Of a stretch of 64,000 nt of DNA, positions 23,676 to 35,691 are shown one piece after another. The translations under genes were made by a program, and so were the position numbers. The notes beneath the pieces are model-generated. The model did no database searches. It saw only the letters and a list, made by a program, of their open reading frames with translations, and was not told the DNA's origin. This DNA comes from Kingdonia uniflora. Taxonomy: Eukaryota > Streptophyta > Magnoliopsida > Ranunculales > Circaeasteraceae. Each line of letters starts with the position of its first letter. Position 1 is the stretch's first letter. The stretch lies in the NCBI GenBank assembly GCA_014058105.1, contig JACGCM010002611.1, positions 248,001-312,000 on the forward strand. Reading direction: 5' to 3'.

Positions 23676-25970
23676 TGTAGCGCCCCGTTTTTATTTTCTC
23701 TTTTTGTTTCACAATTGTTATTTTCCTAACTTAACTTGGGTGTACCATAACATGTTTAGTTAGCTTTTGAATTTGGGAAACTTGGTCAAAACCTTCATCG
23801 TATCCCTCCCTGATTCTCCTCCACATTCTTCTCCATCTCCTCTTCCCAAATCCTCCATAATCCCCTTCTTCTCCTCCACTTAAACGACAACACCTTAAAC
23901 TCATCTCTTCTCTTTGTAATCTAGAGAGAGAGGTACACCCCAAATCCCTAATTCAAAAACCCAACCTTTCCCCATTGTTATTTATAGCCAGGGGGTTTAA
24001 AATCAGATTCCTCAACCCATCCTAATCTTCTTCAGAGGGAGGGAGAATCTAGGAAGGAGACCTGTAGTTGTTCTATATTCACCGATTTCATCTTTGGTTG
24101 GACAGTTAGTTTCGGGTGGTTCATATCCGAGTATATCGCATTGGTTTCCAAATTCAGGCAAGTACCATTATTGTTTGTCATTGTCCATTGTAGATTAGGT
24201 ATGCTATAACATGTTTAGTAGAATTACCATATAGGTTTTCATCAAAACTGTTCTTGAAGGAATGACAGTTGGCATTCATAACTCTAGTATGATCCTTAAT
24301 GTTTTAGAAACCTTGAGTAATTAAGTATGTCTTATCTTGAATTCAAAGAATTAGGGAATTGTATAGGTCTTTTGAAGATGTAAATTTAGTATAGTTAGAT
24401 GCATACCTTAGTGTTATAAACTCATGTATTAAATTTCTCTTTTACTCAAGCATACTACTGTGAGAGTTTGAATACTAGAATGGGAAGAAGATATGGACTT
24501 GTTAGAAATTAAACTCAATATAACTATGAGTTGCTTCTGTTAGTAGTTATATAAGGCTATACTATTTTTCCTTTCATCCAAATAGTAACAGATACATTAT
24601 AACTCAAGACTCATCAAGTATATCCTAGAATAAAACTTGATTAATTTGAACAGTACCATATCATACTCAGATCATATATATATGTTTGTGGAATGTATAA
24701 AGTAACTTGTAATGATATAATAAGCCCATGGCTATATTGTTAGCATTAATAGTAATTAATTGGTGCCCTCATATGCAACCCTTAACCATAGTATAGGTTG
24801 TAGCTTGATGTTCAATCAAAGGAGTACTAGTATAAGCCTATATAAGGTCATCGACAAAGTCCCCACTTGTATATATGTGAGGGTAGAAAAGTCGTTGAGC
24901 ATAAGATCGTCAATCATATGATATAGTCTCATTGCCTATAGAGCAAGGACAGATAGGTCATTTTGATTGAGTGCGGTCTCTTAAATCATTCATGCATAGG
25001 ATAACTTAGAGTTGTGTACACAGTAGGGCTATGATATCAGGGTCCTTGGGTTCGATTCCCTAAACGAAAGATTAGGTGACTATTTATCAGTGTTCCAGGG
25101 TTATAACCCCTAAAACTCTTCCCCGTTTACATATCGGGTTTGTTATTCTTTGTGAATACTCCCCGTGGGAATAGATCCCTAAAATTAAAAATAAATCAGG
25201 CTTTAGACCTGTAGGTTGAAACTCCTTGAGCACCTTGATCTGGTGATTTCCCCGCTAATTTCTGGCTCACTAAAAAGGAATCCGCCAATCCCTGGCTCGA
25301 CAATAAGGGATACGCTTCTGTTGAGGACAGAAGGGTGTGAGAGTGTGGTCCCACTAAATTAAAAGTGACCCTGTGTACATCGTCTGTTAGTTATCTCCCA
25401 CACCTAATAATACTCTATAATTATTTATAATACCAGTTGGAGCCAACGCTTAAAAACAACATTAATAATTGAACCTCATTTCCTCAATGCCTTGCATCAT
25501 TCACATATATATAATATTATATCACACTAGTACTTTTGTATAATAGATCGGTCTGTCATGTTCAGTGACCGGTAATAATTGTGCTTGCTTGACGCCATGT
25601 GCGCTATATTTTTTTCAGGAGGTCGAGCACAGTAGGTTTTTGCTTAGTGAGGCTTGGTTGATCATTTTCGGGATTCTTTGGAGTTCTTTGGATCGCTGAG
25701 TTGTCGTAGGGTATTTATGATATTTATTTCATATTTCATTGTCGTAGTTTTATTCTCGTTTTTAGAGTTAGTAGAGATTTTATTCATTTTAATCTATTTA
25801 TTCATTTAATTTATATTGAGTTATTTTCCGCTGCGTTTCTTTGGTAAGTAGATGTAATTTCTGTTGAAATATAATACATCTGTGGGGTTTCATCCGTGGG
25901 ATGCCCGACTTGTTATGCCTTAGAATGTGTTTTATGATTTATTATCAGAAAGCGGATTTTGGGGGCCACA
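23676..25970 (+). mobile_element. Possible solo LTR of a Ty3/gypsy chromovirus
   Basis: The block starts TGTAGCGCCCCG and ends GGGGGCCACA, about 2.3 kb. It has no coding but shows features common in long plant Tekay/Del LTRs: a 5' leader with CT-rich stretches, an AG-ended intron-like step (TTTTTTTCAGGAGGTCGAGC at about 25610) and a T-rich 3' part with TTTTCCGCTGCGTTTC. The 5-bp flanks (aggac, ttcgg) do not match, so ends or identity may be wrong. It could instead be a decayed non-coding transcript. Confidence 0.4.
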
Positions 25971-26483
25971 TTCGGATTTATCCACCCAATATGTGTAACT
26001 GCTAAAATCTCTCAATCACACCAAAGGATTATTCAGACAAATGGTGATAAATTATGAACTTGGATCACCTTATCAGCAAATTATCGTTGACACATGTTTC
26101 CAAACCTTTAAGGTCATATATGGATTACCACTATCTAAGTTTGGTAAAATAGTATATTAATAGTACCTGAACTACAGGCTGGGAAGCAAGTTAGGTACAT
26201 GCGAAGAAGCATCTCATAATTAAGCGCTAATAAACATGATGGGAAAACTCCTAATACAACGTTCTTGAATCGGAATTATCCAGATTCTAGAAATGAAAAG
26301 CTGGAAACGTAAGTATTAGTAAGGAGAAAATATGGTAGAGTGTGTCTGTCTATCATTGGACTAGATAGAAATAATGGGTTATTCCCAATAGCAGTATACT
26401 TATGCAGGTCTGAATATTTTAAAACTTGGTTTAATTTTATGTAAAAGCTGAAACCTTATTTAAACCAGTACAAAAGCAAGTTG

Positions 26484-28203
26484 ACCTTCATCAGTGACAG
26501 GCAGAAAGGTCTTATACAGGCTATTGCAGATGTATTCCCTAATGTAATTCATAGGTTTTGTTTTAGACATATGTACAAGAATATGAAGAAGTACCACAGG
26601 GGAACACATTTGGAGAGTCTTATTTGGGGGGTAGAAAAAAGTTTTTAAAAATATAAGAAAGATGAGAAGATGGATAAACTCAAAGTTGATAACCCTGCGA
26701 CATATGATTGGTTGGTGAAGGAAGTATATGAGCATTGGGCAAGTCACATTTTGACTTCACATCCAAATGTGAGCACATAACAAACAACTTCTCATAATCT
26801 TTCAACAATTGGATATTGATTATTAGAGATAAGCCAGTTCACAGAGCCTTAGAGAAATTGAATTTGGTGTTGATGAAGCTGATGTATGAGAGAAGATTAA
26901 AAGCAAGGGAATGGGACCAAGATGGTATGATACTATAACTTATAAAATTAATTTTTGTTTGTAAAGGTTTTGTTTAGCTTATAACTTGCTAATTAAGGTT
27001 TGAACTTTATTTTCAGGGTTATTGTCAAGAGCTAAGAAACACATTGCAAAAATGGAGACATTTTATGGGCACTACCATCCTGAAGGTGTTGTTGATGGAT
27101 GTTTTATTGCTATTACTGTAAATGGGCAAAGATGGAGGGTTAATACTGAGAAACATGAGTGTGATTGCAATGAGTGGCAACTCACTGGCCTGCCATGTGT
27201 GTATGCAGTGAGTATATTATTACCATTTAGAGAATCTTGGATTGAGTAAGTATCACATATTTAATTAAATTTCCAATTAAATTTATTGTTTTTGTTTATA
27301 TTAGTTCCATTTTTTTATGTTAATGCAGGTATTGTAGTCCATATCATAGAGTGTCTTCATATGTTGCCACATATAGAAAAGCTATATATCCAATGGTTGA
27401 TTCATCTGCTTGGAAAAAGGTAAAATTGCAAATATTACTATTTTGTACATATGCTAGGTGTTCTTTATTTTTTGTTAACTAATTGGGGAATTGTGTTATT
27501 TATTTTTTATAACCAAATAATGATTGGTTACCCCCACCATTGGTGGGGGGGACCAAGAAAAGTGAGGCTAGTAGATCCAGATGAGGCACAAGATGTACAA
27601 AAAAATATGGTGAGTGTGGGGGATTTGGACACAATAAGAAGACTTGTAAAGGTGTTCCTGCTCCACCAAGGCCAAGTGTACCAAGACAGTGGCTAAGAGT
27701 TGATACACACCCTAGCAGGGCTAAGCTTAGGAGGAATAAAATTTAGCCACCTATAACACCTAATCTAAGTGAAAGGGGTAGAAGTGTTGGAAGGAGTGCA
27801 AATAGAGCAAGGGGTAGAAATGGAGCTAATGTTCACTATAACAATTATGGAGGTACCATTGGGATTGGCATTGATCTTTTTGGAGATAGTGTTGTAGTGA
27901 GAGGTAGGGCAAGTTGTGGTAGAGCTGGAAGAAATGTTGGTGGCACAAGAGGTGGTGGGGCAAGTGGTGGTGGTGCTACAGGGAGAGATGAGGCAAGCGG
28001 TGGTGGTGTTGCAGTGAGAGGTGGGGCAAGGGGTGGTAGAGCTGGAAGGAATGTTGGTGGTACAAGAGGTGGTGGGGCAAGTGATGGTGGTACAAGGCCA
28101 AACTTCAACCCACCAAGACAAGTTCTAGCACAGTCTCAACCATCAACTTCAAACCCTTACAAGAAGAACTTTCAACCACCAAACAGGACTTGGAAGCCAT
28201 AAA
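26484..28203 (+). pseudogene. MULE (Mutator-like) transposase, C-terminal part
   Basis: 26488 onward reads FISDRQKGLIQAIADVFPNV then HRFCFRHMYKNMKK, the end of the MULE transposase domain, and then stops (about 26646 and after 26770). An intron appears at about 26925-27016 and another at 27248-27327. Between them lies a SWIM zinc finger CDCNEWQLTGLPCVYA, in which the usual final His is Tyr. After 27530 comes a conserved tail (RKVRLVDPDEAQ). It holds a zinc knuckle with the first Cys lost (YGECGGFGHNKKTC in one frame), followed by Gly/Arg-rich repeats to 28203. The catalytic Asp region upstream is not seen. The element is dead. Confidence 0.85.
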
Positions 28204-28338
28204 TAGCTTGTTGTAGGGCATTTTCTACTTTTTAGGTTATTCACTGTTTTTTTGTGACAGTAATATGCAGTGGTTATTGTTTGTAATGGTGACAATGTGA
28301 GACAATGTTATGTGTTGGATGGTTGAATGCATGGTATA

Positions 28339-28690
28339 TTATTGCTATTGAAAATGTTGCAGGTTTGTGTATTTTTTTGCATATTTTAGTTATGTATGAA
28401 TTCTGTCTGAGTGGATATTTTGCTGCTATTGAAAATGTTGTAGGTTTGTGTGTTTTTTTGTATGTTCTAGTTATGTCTGAATTCTGTCTGAGTGAATATT
28501 TTGTTGCTATTGAAAATGTTGCAGGTTTGTGTTTTTTTTTGTATGTTCTAGTTATGTCTGAATTCTGTCTGAGTGGATAGTTTGTTGTTATTGAAAATGT
28601 TGCAGGTTTGTGTGTTTTTTGCATGTTCTAGTTATGTCTAAATTTTGTCTTAGGTTTGTGTGTTTTTTGTATGTTCTAGTTATTTTGTCT
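28339..28690 (+). repeat. Minisatellite, about 81-bp unit, four to five copies
   Basis: The phrase GCTATTGAAAATGTTGCAGG recurs with small changes near 28342, 28423, 28504 and 28586. Each is followed by a T-run, ATGTTCTAGTTATGTCTGAA and TTCTGTCTGAGTGGATA. The final copy is partial. It directly follows the MULE coding end. Confidence 0.88.
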
Positions 28691-29400
28691 GAGTTATGGT
28701 TTCGTTGCTATTTATTTTGCATGTTCTACTTATGTCTAAATTAGAGATGCATTGTGTGTTTGTTGCAGGTTGGAGTGTGTTGTGGAGTTTTTATTGAGTG
28801 TTGCAGGAGTTCACAGGTTAGTATCACATTTGACATTTCTTACATTACAAAAGATAAAAATGTACAAAAGTAGACCCCTAAAGGCTATTAAACTACTTTT
28901 GTACAAGGTTAGTATTACATTGGAGTTCTTATGTTTTATTTTGCATGTTCTAATTATTAAGATACTTCTGTACAAGGCTTAAGTACCAAGTGCTTGAAGC
29001 ATTTTCTTGGAGTCCACCAGTTTTATAGCTTCCATTGAATCATTGTAAACAAGAATCTTTAAAATGGATAGCTTCTTAGAGTCCACCAGTCTTATAGCCA
29101 CTGGTACACCCTCCCAAATTTAGATTGAGCTTTAGTCCTCCCTGTTACTACAGTCTTACATCAGTGTACCATCAGTAGGGGTTTTGTCAATTTACATCTT
29201 TCAGTCAACAATACTCTAAGTATCACAATATGAGGAAGATCTAGCTATCACAATACTCCAGGTTTTGTTCATATTAAACAATAACATAAAAGAAAAAAGA
29301 AAACACAATAACACATTTACTGAAAACACAAACTAGAAGAAAAACAAAAAAAAAAAATTATACAATAACACATTTACTGAAAACACAATATCACAATAAT

Positions 29401-29784
29401 CTAAACTTCATCTCCCTTCTCCCCACCATCTTCTTTCTTCTCCCCACCATCTCCTTTCTCCTCATTACCATATTTCTTCTTCTTCTTCTTCTTCTTGCCA
29501 TCTACACCATCCTCCATGCCATCTTCTGCATCATCTTCACCATCTTCTTCTTCTTCTTCTTTTACATCTCCAATCTCTATTTCATCAAAATCAGGGTCAG
29601 TCATACCATCATCCCACTCATTCTCAGACTCTACAGATGAACCATGAAAGTCTGAGTCTAAGATAACAATCTCCTCCTCCTCTTCCTTCTCCTCTTCATC
29701 TTCATAACTTAAGAAGAACCTAGTTGCCTTGGGAGAATCAGTTCCATCCATATACATCCATTCATTATCACTGTCAGAATCCAT
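29401..29784 (-). CDS. Acidic, low-complexity small ORF (127 aa), possibly transposon-derived
   Basis: Begins MDSDSDNEWMYMDGTDS and is dominated by Glu/Asp runs, an eight-Lys run and Gly-Lys-Glu repeats. No fold or family is recognised. It may be the N-terminal acidic leader of a MULE transposase on the minus strand, since such leaders are Asp/Ser/Glu rich and the next upstream sequence holds transposon-associated fingers. No intact partner exon follows. It could equally be a chance frame over GAA/CTT repeats. Confidence 0.35.
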   Translation of the reverse strand: MDSDSDNEWMYMDGTDSPKATRFFLSYEDEEEKEEEEEIVILDSDFHGSSVESENEWDDGMTDPDFDEIEIGDVKEEEEEDGEDDAEDGMEDGVDGKKKKKKKKYGNEEKGDGGEKKEDGGEKGDEV

Positions 29785-30424
29785 GAATTCTGGTTTTTAA
29801 AAAAGGGAGAAAAAACACAAGATGGTAATGAAGTGCCTTTGATAGAGAATAAGATATGATAAATAAGAAGTATAAGCCTATACCTTTTAAAGATGAAAAC
29901 CATTCACATTGGGGAATTACTTGGTGCAATTAATGACTGGTAAATTCTTATAAACTAGTCAAAAGGGGTAAATGGTTAGGAGTTGGGGGTTTAAACCAAT
30001 GCTAATTCCCATAAAACAATGTTCAAGTAATGTTAATACAAGTCAACTCATTTAAAAATTAAATAATAACAGATGTGCTTCATGACATTAACCACAAAAC
30101 TGTGTTACATGACATAAAAGAGTGGGGCTTTGGGGATTAAAAAGAAAATTCATTACACAAATACATTTGAAGTACTATTACAACATAAAAAGAAAATTCA
30201 TTACAACATAATCTTAAAATCCCTTACAACATACAGAGAAAACCCTTACAAATAAATAAAATAGTATGATCTTATACACAAAACTTGTCACACAAGTTTA
30301 GTCTTCCATTTGAATTCCTTACAAAATTCATTCAAGTCCGTTGTAACTGACATTTGAACATTAAGGTCTACATCCTTGTTTCTCTCATTTCCTTCTTTCT
30401 TCTTCACCTTTTCATCTTGTATGA

Positions 30425-30802
30425 ACACCTTAAGCTAATCAAAGTTCCCACAGTGACTATTGACACACTTGAGAAAATTTTGCCCCTTGGATTTATCAAT
30501 TGTAGAAATAAGTAACCTCCTTGGAGCACTACAAAGATCACAATTGGTGGACCTCCACGGGCATAGTTTTTACCAATGTTTTGAAGATCCATACCCAAAA
30601 CAACCACCACTAAAATAGGTTTCAGTATCACATTTGAACTCCTTAATTGCAACATCCAACCACTTAAAAGCATTGCATTCACTAACTTGGCAACTAAGGA
30701 ACTTCCTATTAGGTTTTTTTTTTCAGTGTTAGATTTTTTTAGCATCATAATTCCCATACAACCCTCTCTCTTACATTTGTTGTAAATCCATGGACAACCC
30801 AA
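30425..30802 (-). pseudogene. GRF-type zinc finger remnant
   Basis: Across minus-strand frames one can read CQVSECNAFKWLDVA, then after a stop CDLCSAPRRLLIST, FLKCVNSHCGNFD. The Cys spacing with a following aromatic-x-W or F resembles GRF zinc fingers, which in plants are common in transposon-related proteins. Frames change at least twice. The 132-residue open frame at 30404-30802 is only one of these frames and is probably not itself the product. Confidence 0.4.
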
Positions 30803-30869
30803 TCCTGTTTCATGACCACCATCACCACATTACACAAATTTCAGCCTACTTCATGAATTTATGTTAATT

Positions 30870-31330
30870 AGACTATACCCCCGAGCGCACTCTTGTGTGT
30901 TTTGGGGTTTTTTTTTTAACTTGCGTACGCTGAGTTGAGTAGTTCTAATAGGAAGCCGCATTGGTGAGACGAAAAAGCTTCGAGAGCAGTAGTTAAAGGT
31001 CCTATTTCGTTTACAATGAGTAGTTTATAAGACTTTCTTTTTTTTAGGCCTGAGCGATTTGCTCAAGGTGCAGAAAAGCATGTCGCTTTCTGCCCACAGA
31101 GAAGCACTAGACTTCTAAACTACTCGGGTGAGTGTTAGGTCTAGGACGCCGGTTATAAAAGGCTGAGCGGACTTGCGTACGGAGACCCGAAGTTGCCTAG
31201 GAGGTCTGCAACACACCCACAACAGCGTACTAGTCTAGTCGGCCTCTCTCTCTGGTTTACTAGGGCTTACCTAGCCATATTAGTTTCTCCACTTCGTCTT
31301 TACACCCCAAAGCTTAAGCAAACTTTAATG
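30870..31330. other. Compositionally distinct block, possibly organelle-derived
   Basis: This block is noticeably richer in G and C than its neighbours and lacks their long A/T runs. It contains phrases such as GGCCTGAGCGATTTGCTCAA, CAGAAAAGCATGTCGCTTTC and GTCTAGGACGCCGG. It has the texture of plant mitochondrial DNA, but I cannot name a gene in it. It lies between the MULE debris and the PPR gene. Confidence 0.3.
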
Positions 31331-31408
31331 GCTGAAAAAATTAAAATTTAAATACAAACACAAAAGCATATGAGAATGAGATATAAAAATGTTACCTCAG
31401 CCTTCGAA

Positions 31409-31429
31409 CCCCCCCCCCCCCCCCCCCCC
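31409..31429 (+). repeat. C homopolymer, 21 bases
   Basis: Uninterrupted C run upstream of the PPR gene. Its length is likely to vary or be misread. Confidence 0.9.
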
Positions 31430-31824
31430 TATTGTCCAAAAAAACGAAACACAGAGGTTTGAGGTAAGTTTTTGAGCGAAGAGAAACAGAGGTACGCCTA
31501 TGCCTAGTTTAAGCTTAAGAATAGCGGTCAAATATGATTTCAATCTGGATCGTCAGATCTTGATGAGTAGATCAAAGTTTGGGTTTTTTTGTTTATTTCT
31601 TCTGCAATCGGTAACCTGTTGGGTAAGTGATTCACGCGATGGTGTTTTTGGAAGTTCACCAAAATATTACCAATCAAACCAAAAATGAGGGTCATAGGCC
31701 AATAAGTGCCAACAACACTGGGGCAATTGCGAATTCGTTTATCATAGAACAAATTACTTTACTATGCTGAATGCCTGAATCCTTCACTCGTGCTGAAATC
31801 TTAAACCTCACCAATTTCAATTTA

Positions 31825-33759
31825 ATGAGAAAAACCCTTGTCCTCCTCAAGTATATCTCTCTCTCTCCAACTCCACCATTACTCGACCTCATCAATGGAT
31901 TCCTCTTCTCCTCACAGGTACGCTCGACCTCATTACTCAACCCTAATTCTCAATCTCTCTCCACTCTTCCTCCTCCTGAATGGGTAGAACCCACAATTGA
32001 CCTAAATGATCTCATCACCAATAACACTAAAACCCTAAACCCCTCTCCTTGGGTTCATCGAATTCTCGCCATTTTAAACGATAACTCACCTAACATGGAA
32101 ACCAACTTAAATGAATTTTGTTTCAATTATATGATCAAATTATCGCCTAATTTTGTTTCATATATATTGAAATTGTTGAAAATGGATGAGGCCTTTCGAT
32201 TTTTTCGTTGGGCGGGAAAACAAAAGGAGTATGAACATAAGCTTGAAAGTTATGTGTTGTTGGTTGAGGTTTTCACGGTGAGTGGCGGCGATGTAGAGAG
32301 GATTAAGAGGTTGGTTAGGGAGATTAAGGAAAAGGGATTGTTGATGAATGAGTTGTCGGCGAATGGGTTGATTAAATGTTTTGGTCGATTGGGTATGGTG
32401 GAAGAGTTGTTGTGGGTTTGGCGTGGGATGAAGGAAAACGGAATTGAGCCAAGTTTGTTTACGTATAATTTTTTGTTGGATGGGTTAGTGAATTCCATGT
32501 TTGTTGAGAGTGCGGAGAGGGTTTTTGAGGTTATGCAATGTGGGAAAGTTCGTCCGGATGTTGTTAGTTATAATACTATGATCAAAGGGTATTGTAAGAC
32601 GGGGAAGTTGGGGAAAGCGATGGAGAAACTTAAGGAGATGGAGGTGCTGAATGTTGGGGCTGATAAGATTAGTTATATGAGTTTGATTCAGTTGTGTTAT
32701 TCGGATAGTGATATTAATTCTTATTTGGGTCTTTTTCGTGAAATGGAAGAAAAAGGATTGGAGATTCCGTCACATGCTTATAGTCTAGTGATTAGTGGTC
32801 TTTGTAAGGAAGGTAGATGCAGTGAAGGGTACGCTGTTTTTGATCTTATGGTTAGAAAGGGTTGTAAAGCTAATGTGGCAATATATACTACTTTGATTGA
32901 TTCATTTGCTAAAAGTGGGAATATTGAAGAAGGTATGAAGTTGTTTGAAAGAATGAAAGAGGAAGGCTTTGAACCTGATGAAGTGACGTATGGAGTTATT
33001 GTTAATAGTTTATGCAAGGTAGGGAAAGTGGACAATGCTATGGAGTATTTCGAGTTTTGTAGAGAGAATGGTTTTGCGATCAATGCTGTGTTTTACTCGA
33101 GCCTCATTAGTGGTCTTGGAAAAGTTGGTAGGGTGGATGAAGCGGAGAAGCTTTTTGAAGAAATGGAAGTGAAAGGATGCACACGGGATTCTTATTGTTA
33201 TAACGCGCTTATTGATGCATTTGCCAAGTGTGAAAAGATGGACGAAGCGTTAACGCTCTTTGAGAGAATGGAAGACGAAGGTTGTGATCAAACAGTTTAC
33301 ACATACACCATACTTATCAGTGGATTGTTCAAAGAACGTAAAAATGAAGAGGCATTGAAGTTGTGGGAGATGATGATCGATAAGGGTATTACACCTACTC
33401 CTGCATCTTTTAGAGCTTTGTCAACAGGGCTCTGTCTTTCAGGAAAGGTTGCTAGGGCTTGCAAAATATTAGATGAGCTAGCACCAATAGGAGTTATTCC
33501 TGAGACGGCATTTGAAGATATGATCAACGTGTTGTGCAAAGCAGGTCGGTTTGATCAGGCTTGCAATTTGGCTGATGGTATTGTTGATAGGGGTCGTGAG
33601 ATACCTGGAAAAGTTCGTACAGTTTTAATTAACGCATTGAGAAAGGTGGGTAATGCCGATCTAGCCATGAAATTGATGCATAGTAAGATTGGAATAGGGT
33701 ATGACAGGAAGGGTAGTGTTAAAAAGCGAGTCAAATTTCGGATTCTCTTAGATATGTGA
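31825..33759 (+). CDS. Pentatricopeptide repeat protein, At1g03560 type, probably mitochondrial
   Basis: An intact single-exon frame. An in-frame ATG at 31771 would add 18 residues; I prefer 31825 (MRKTLVLLKYISLSP, basic then hydrophobic), where the Arabidopsis relative starts and where a targeting peptide makes sense. The product is 644 residues (662 from the upstream ATG). After PPPEWVEP and SPWVHRIL it has about a dozen P-class PPR motifs of 35 residues, for example VSYNTMIKGYCKTGKLGKAM and AIYTTLIDSFAKSGNIEEGM, with no E or DYW extension. The C-terminal stretch from CNLADGIVDRGREIPGK to MKLMHSKIGIGY is strongly conserved. P-class PPRs bind organelle RNA; the target is unknown. One of two genes here that look fully sound. 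Confidence 0.93.
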   Translation: MRKTLVLLKYISLSPTPPLLDLINGFLFSSQVRSTSLLNPNSQSLSTLPPPEWVEPTIDLNDLITNNTKTLNPSPWVHRILAILNDNSPNMETNLNEFCFNYMIKLSPNFVSYILKLLKMDEAFRFFRWAGKQKEYEHKLESYVLLVEVFTVSGGDVERIKRLVREIKEKGLLMNELSANGLIKCFGRLGMVEELLWVWRGMKENGIEPSLFTYNFLLDGLVNSMFVESAERVFEVMQCGKVRPDVVSYNTMIKGYCKTGKLGKAMEKLKEMEVLNVGADKISYMSLIQLCYSDSDINSYLGLFREMEEKGLEIPSHAYSLVISGLCKEGRCSEGYAVFDLMVRKGCKANVAIYTTLIDSFAKSGNIEEGMKLFERMKEEGFEPDEVTYGVIVNSLCKVGKVDNAMEYFEFCRENGFAINAVFYSSLISGLGKVGRVDEAEKLFEEMEVKGCTRDSYCYNALIDAFAKCEKMDEALTLFERMEDEGCDQTVYTYTILISGLFKERKNEEALKLWEMMIDKGITPTPASFRALSTGLCLSGKVARACKILDELAPIGVIPETAFEDMINVLCKAGRFDQACNLADGIVDRGREIPGKVRTVLINALRKVGNADLAMKLMHSKIGIGYDRKGSVKKRVKFRILLDM

Positions 33760-35691
33760 ATTCAGAAGGCTTTTTATACCCGTTATTTTTGGACTTGAAC
33801 TTGCTTGAAGGAACACAAATTACCACTTGCGACCATTATTCTCTTGTATATGTAAGTCGCCCGTTTCTAAGCAAAAGTAAGTTACTTCAGTATTTCTCCA
33901 CAGTAACCTTGGTAAACTGAGTGAAATTTTCTAAGTGTCCCTCTTCCAAACATTTTACTGGATGAAGTGTCACTGAAGATTGAGAAATTGGAATCTTGGC
34001 ATTGTCATATGCAGTAATCAAATAAATTATTGGAGCACTCTGTTCAATTGAAGTAAGAACGATCACGTCTAACACTCAAGTGCAGTACTGGGGTTCTCGA
34101 CAAGGGTTCCATAAAATGGCAGATTAGTACATCCAATAGAGATTATTGAGGACCTGATCAGCATTTAACTCCCACACTGTTGGTATGTTCATTGACAATT
34201 TTCCCTATTAATTGATGTCCTTATTGTATTCTTGCTAGCAGCAACTGCCTTGCGGAGCCAATGTAGGACTGGGTCTGGGTATACATGTGTTTCGTCTCTT
34301 GCTGAGCCTACATAATGTTTCAATTCTGGTAACCTATACAGATCTCACCCCATGAAGGTTAGTGACACCGCATTACCATGAAGGTTAATTACCTGAAAAA
34401 TACCAAATCCAACAGGCTAGAGATTTTACTCCATGAAGGTCACGTTTCTACACTGTGGCTCACGTTCAACCCGGTCACAGGATATCTGTTCTATCCTTCT
34501 GGATTCATGGTCTTAAAATTCGATTGGTTAATAAAAAGGTTGTAGAATCACTTTCGTGAGCTGGGAATTTGATGCGTGACAATGTGGGATTGGGCCTACG
34601 TAGAGTTATTATAGAGAGGAAGACCCTCAGAAACGGATGGATATGATAGTCTCCAAGGCTTATGGCTTGATGCTAACGGGCGATACGAAAATTTATCTGA
34701 GACATTGGAAATTCTGCCTCATCAGGGTCCGGTCCTTTCTGGAAAATTTTGTCCAGCCATTAGTTGCAAGTCCCTTTCGCATCCACGTGGAACGACTAAT
34801 AAATCAAGGTGGTTGTTGGGAAAGTCGATTAGGTCAGATTCTGTTTGGCCAGATGATATCGTTTACTTTTACTTAGACCTTGACGGATCGATTTAGCTAT
34901 CAGAGATTGTACTGGACATGGAATGCTCCGTTTTCATGTTTTCTTTTCCATTTGCATTAGCGCCGTAATTCTGAGTTGTTCATTAATACATTGTTTTTTC
35001 CAATTTCGTTGTGTTTGTAATTGTCCACACCCATGCCATTTCGTCCTAAATCTGCACAACATTACCTTTCCAAGTTATTTCTGGGCTAAGTTAGCAAATA
35101 TAAGGTTTAAAAGACAAAACTGTAGAAGCTGTCAACATATTTTCAGACTTTATGTTCCATGAAAATAGAAATTTTCAGAATAGAAAGATAAGAGGGTAAT
35201 GCACTAATGCAGCAAGCAATATGTTCATAACATCAGCAATGAAGGAGATAAGCTTGCGGATAGTAGCATTCAAGCAGTTCTAAAAGGTGTGGGAATCTGT
35301 ATAACATAGACCCTAACAGTACTTAATAACAAGAAATTGTGAAACAATGTATCAGAATTCCTCTCGACTTCCACTGGATCTTTTAATCAAACAGATTTAC
35401 AAGCACATCTATATTGACGGGATTCAATAGCTTTACAAGATTAAATTGTACAACACTTGAAGAAACAACTGACTTCCATAAGCTTAACTTCTCAACATTC
35501 ATAAACATTACATTCACAGATTGACTCTACACAATCCTGTTGGAGTTAATAGATAGAACTAAAAGAGAAAAGATTGTGACTACAAAAATGTTAGTGATTT
35601 ACCCATTTAAATGAGAAGAAACTATGAACGTCGGGACTTGAGGAATTTGTACGATGACATAAAATATACATCAATGATGGCATTGTTGGAG
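33760..35691. other. Convergent intergenic region, no gene seen
   Basis: Lies between the 3' ends of the PPR gene (plus) and TRS130 (minus), so it holds both 3' UTRs. Small frames at 34637-34896 and 34923-35162 are not recognised. Confidence 0.6.

Noticed and set aside
25020..25075. tRNA or SINE promoter suggested by GGGTTCGATTCC
   Set aside because: No A box at the right distance, no cloverleaf, no target duplication. A chance B-box match.
27765..28121. Thr/Ser/Cys- and Pro-rich minus-strand frames
   Set aside because: They are shadows of the Gly/Arg-rich repeat of the MULE tail.
28305..28580. Open frame with repeated AIENVAGLC phrases
   Set aside because: It is translation of the minisatellite. 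Repeat units divisible by three or nearly so make such frames by chance.
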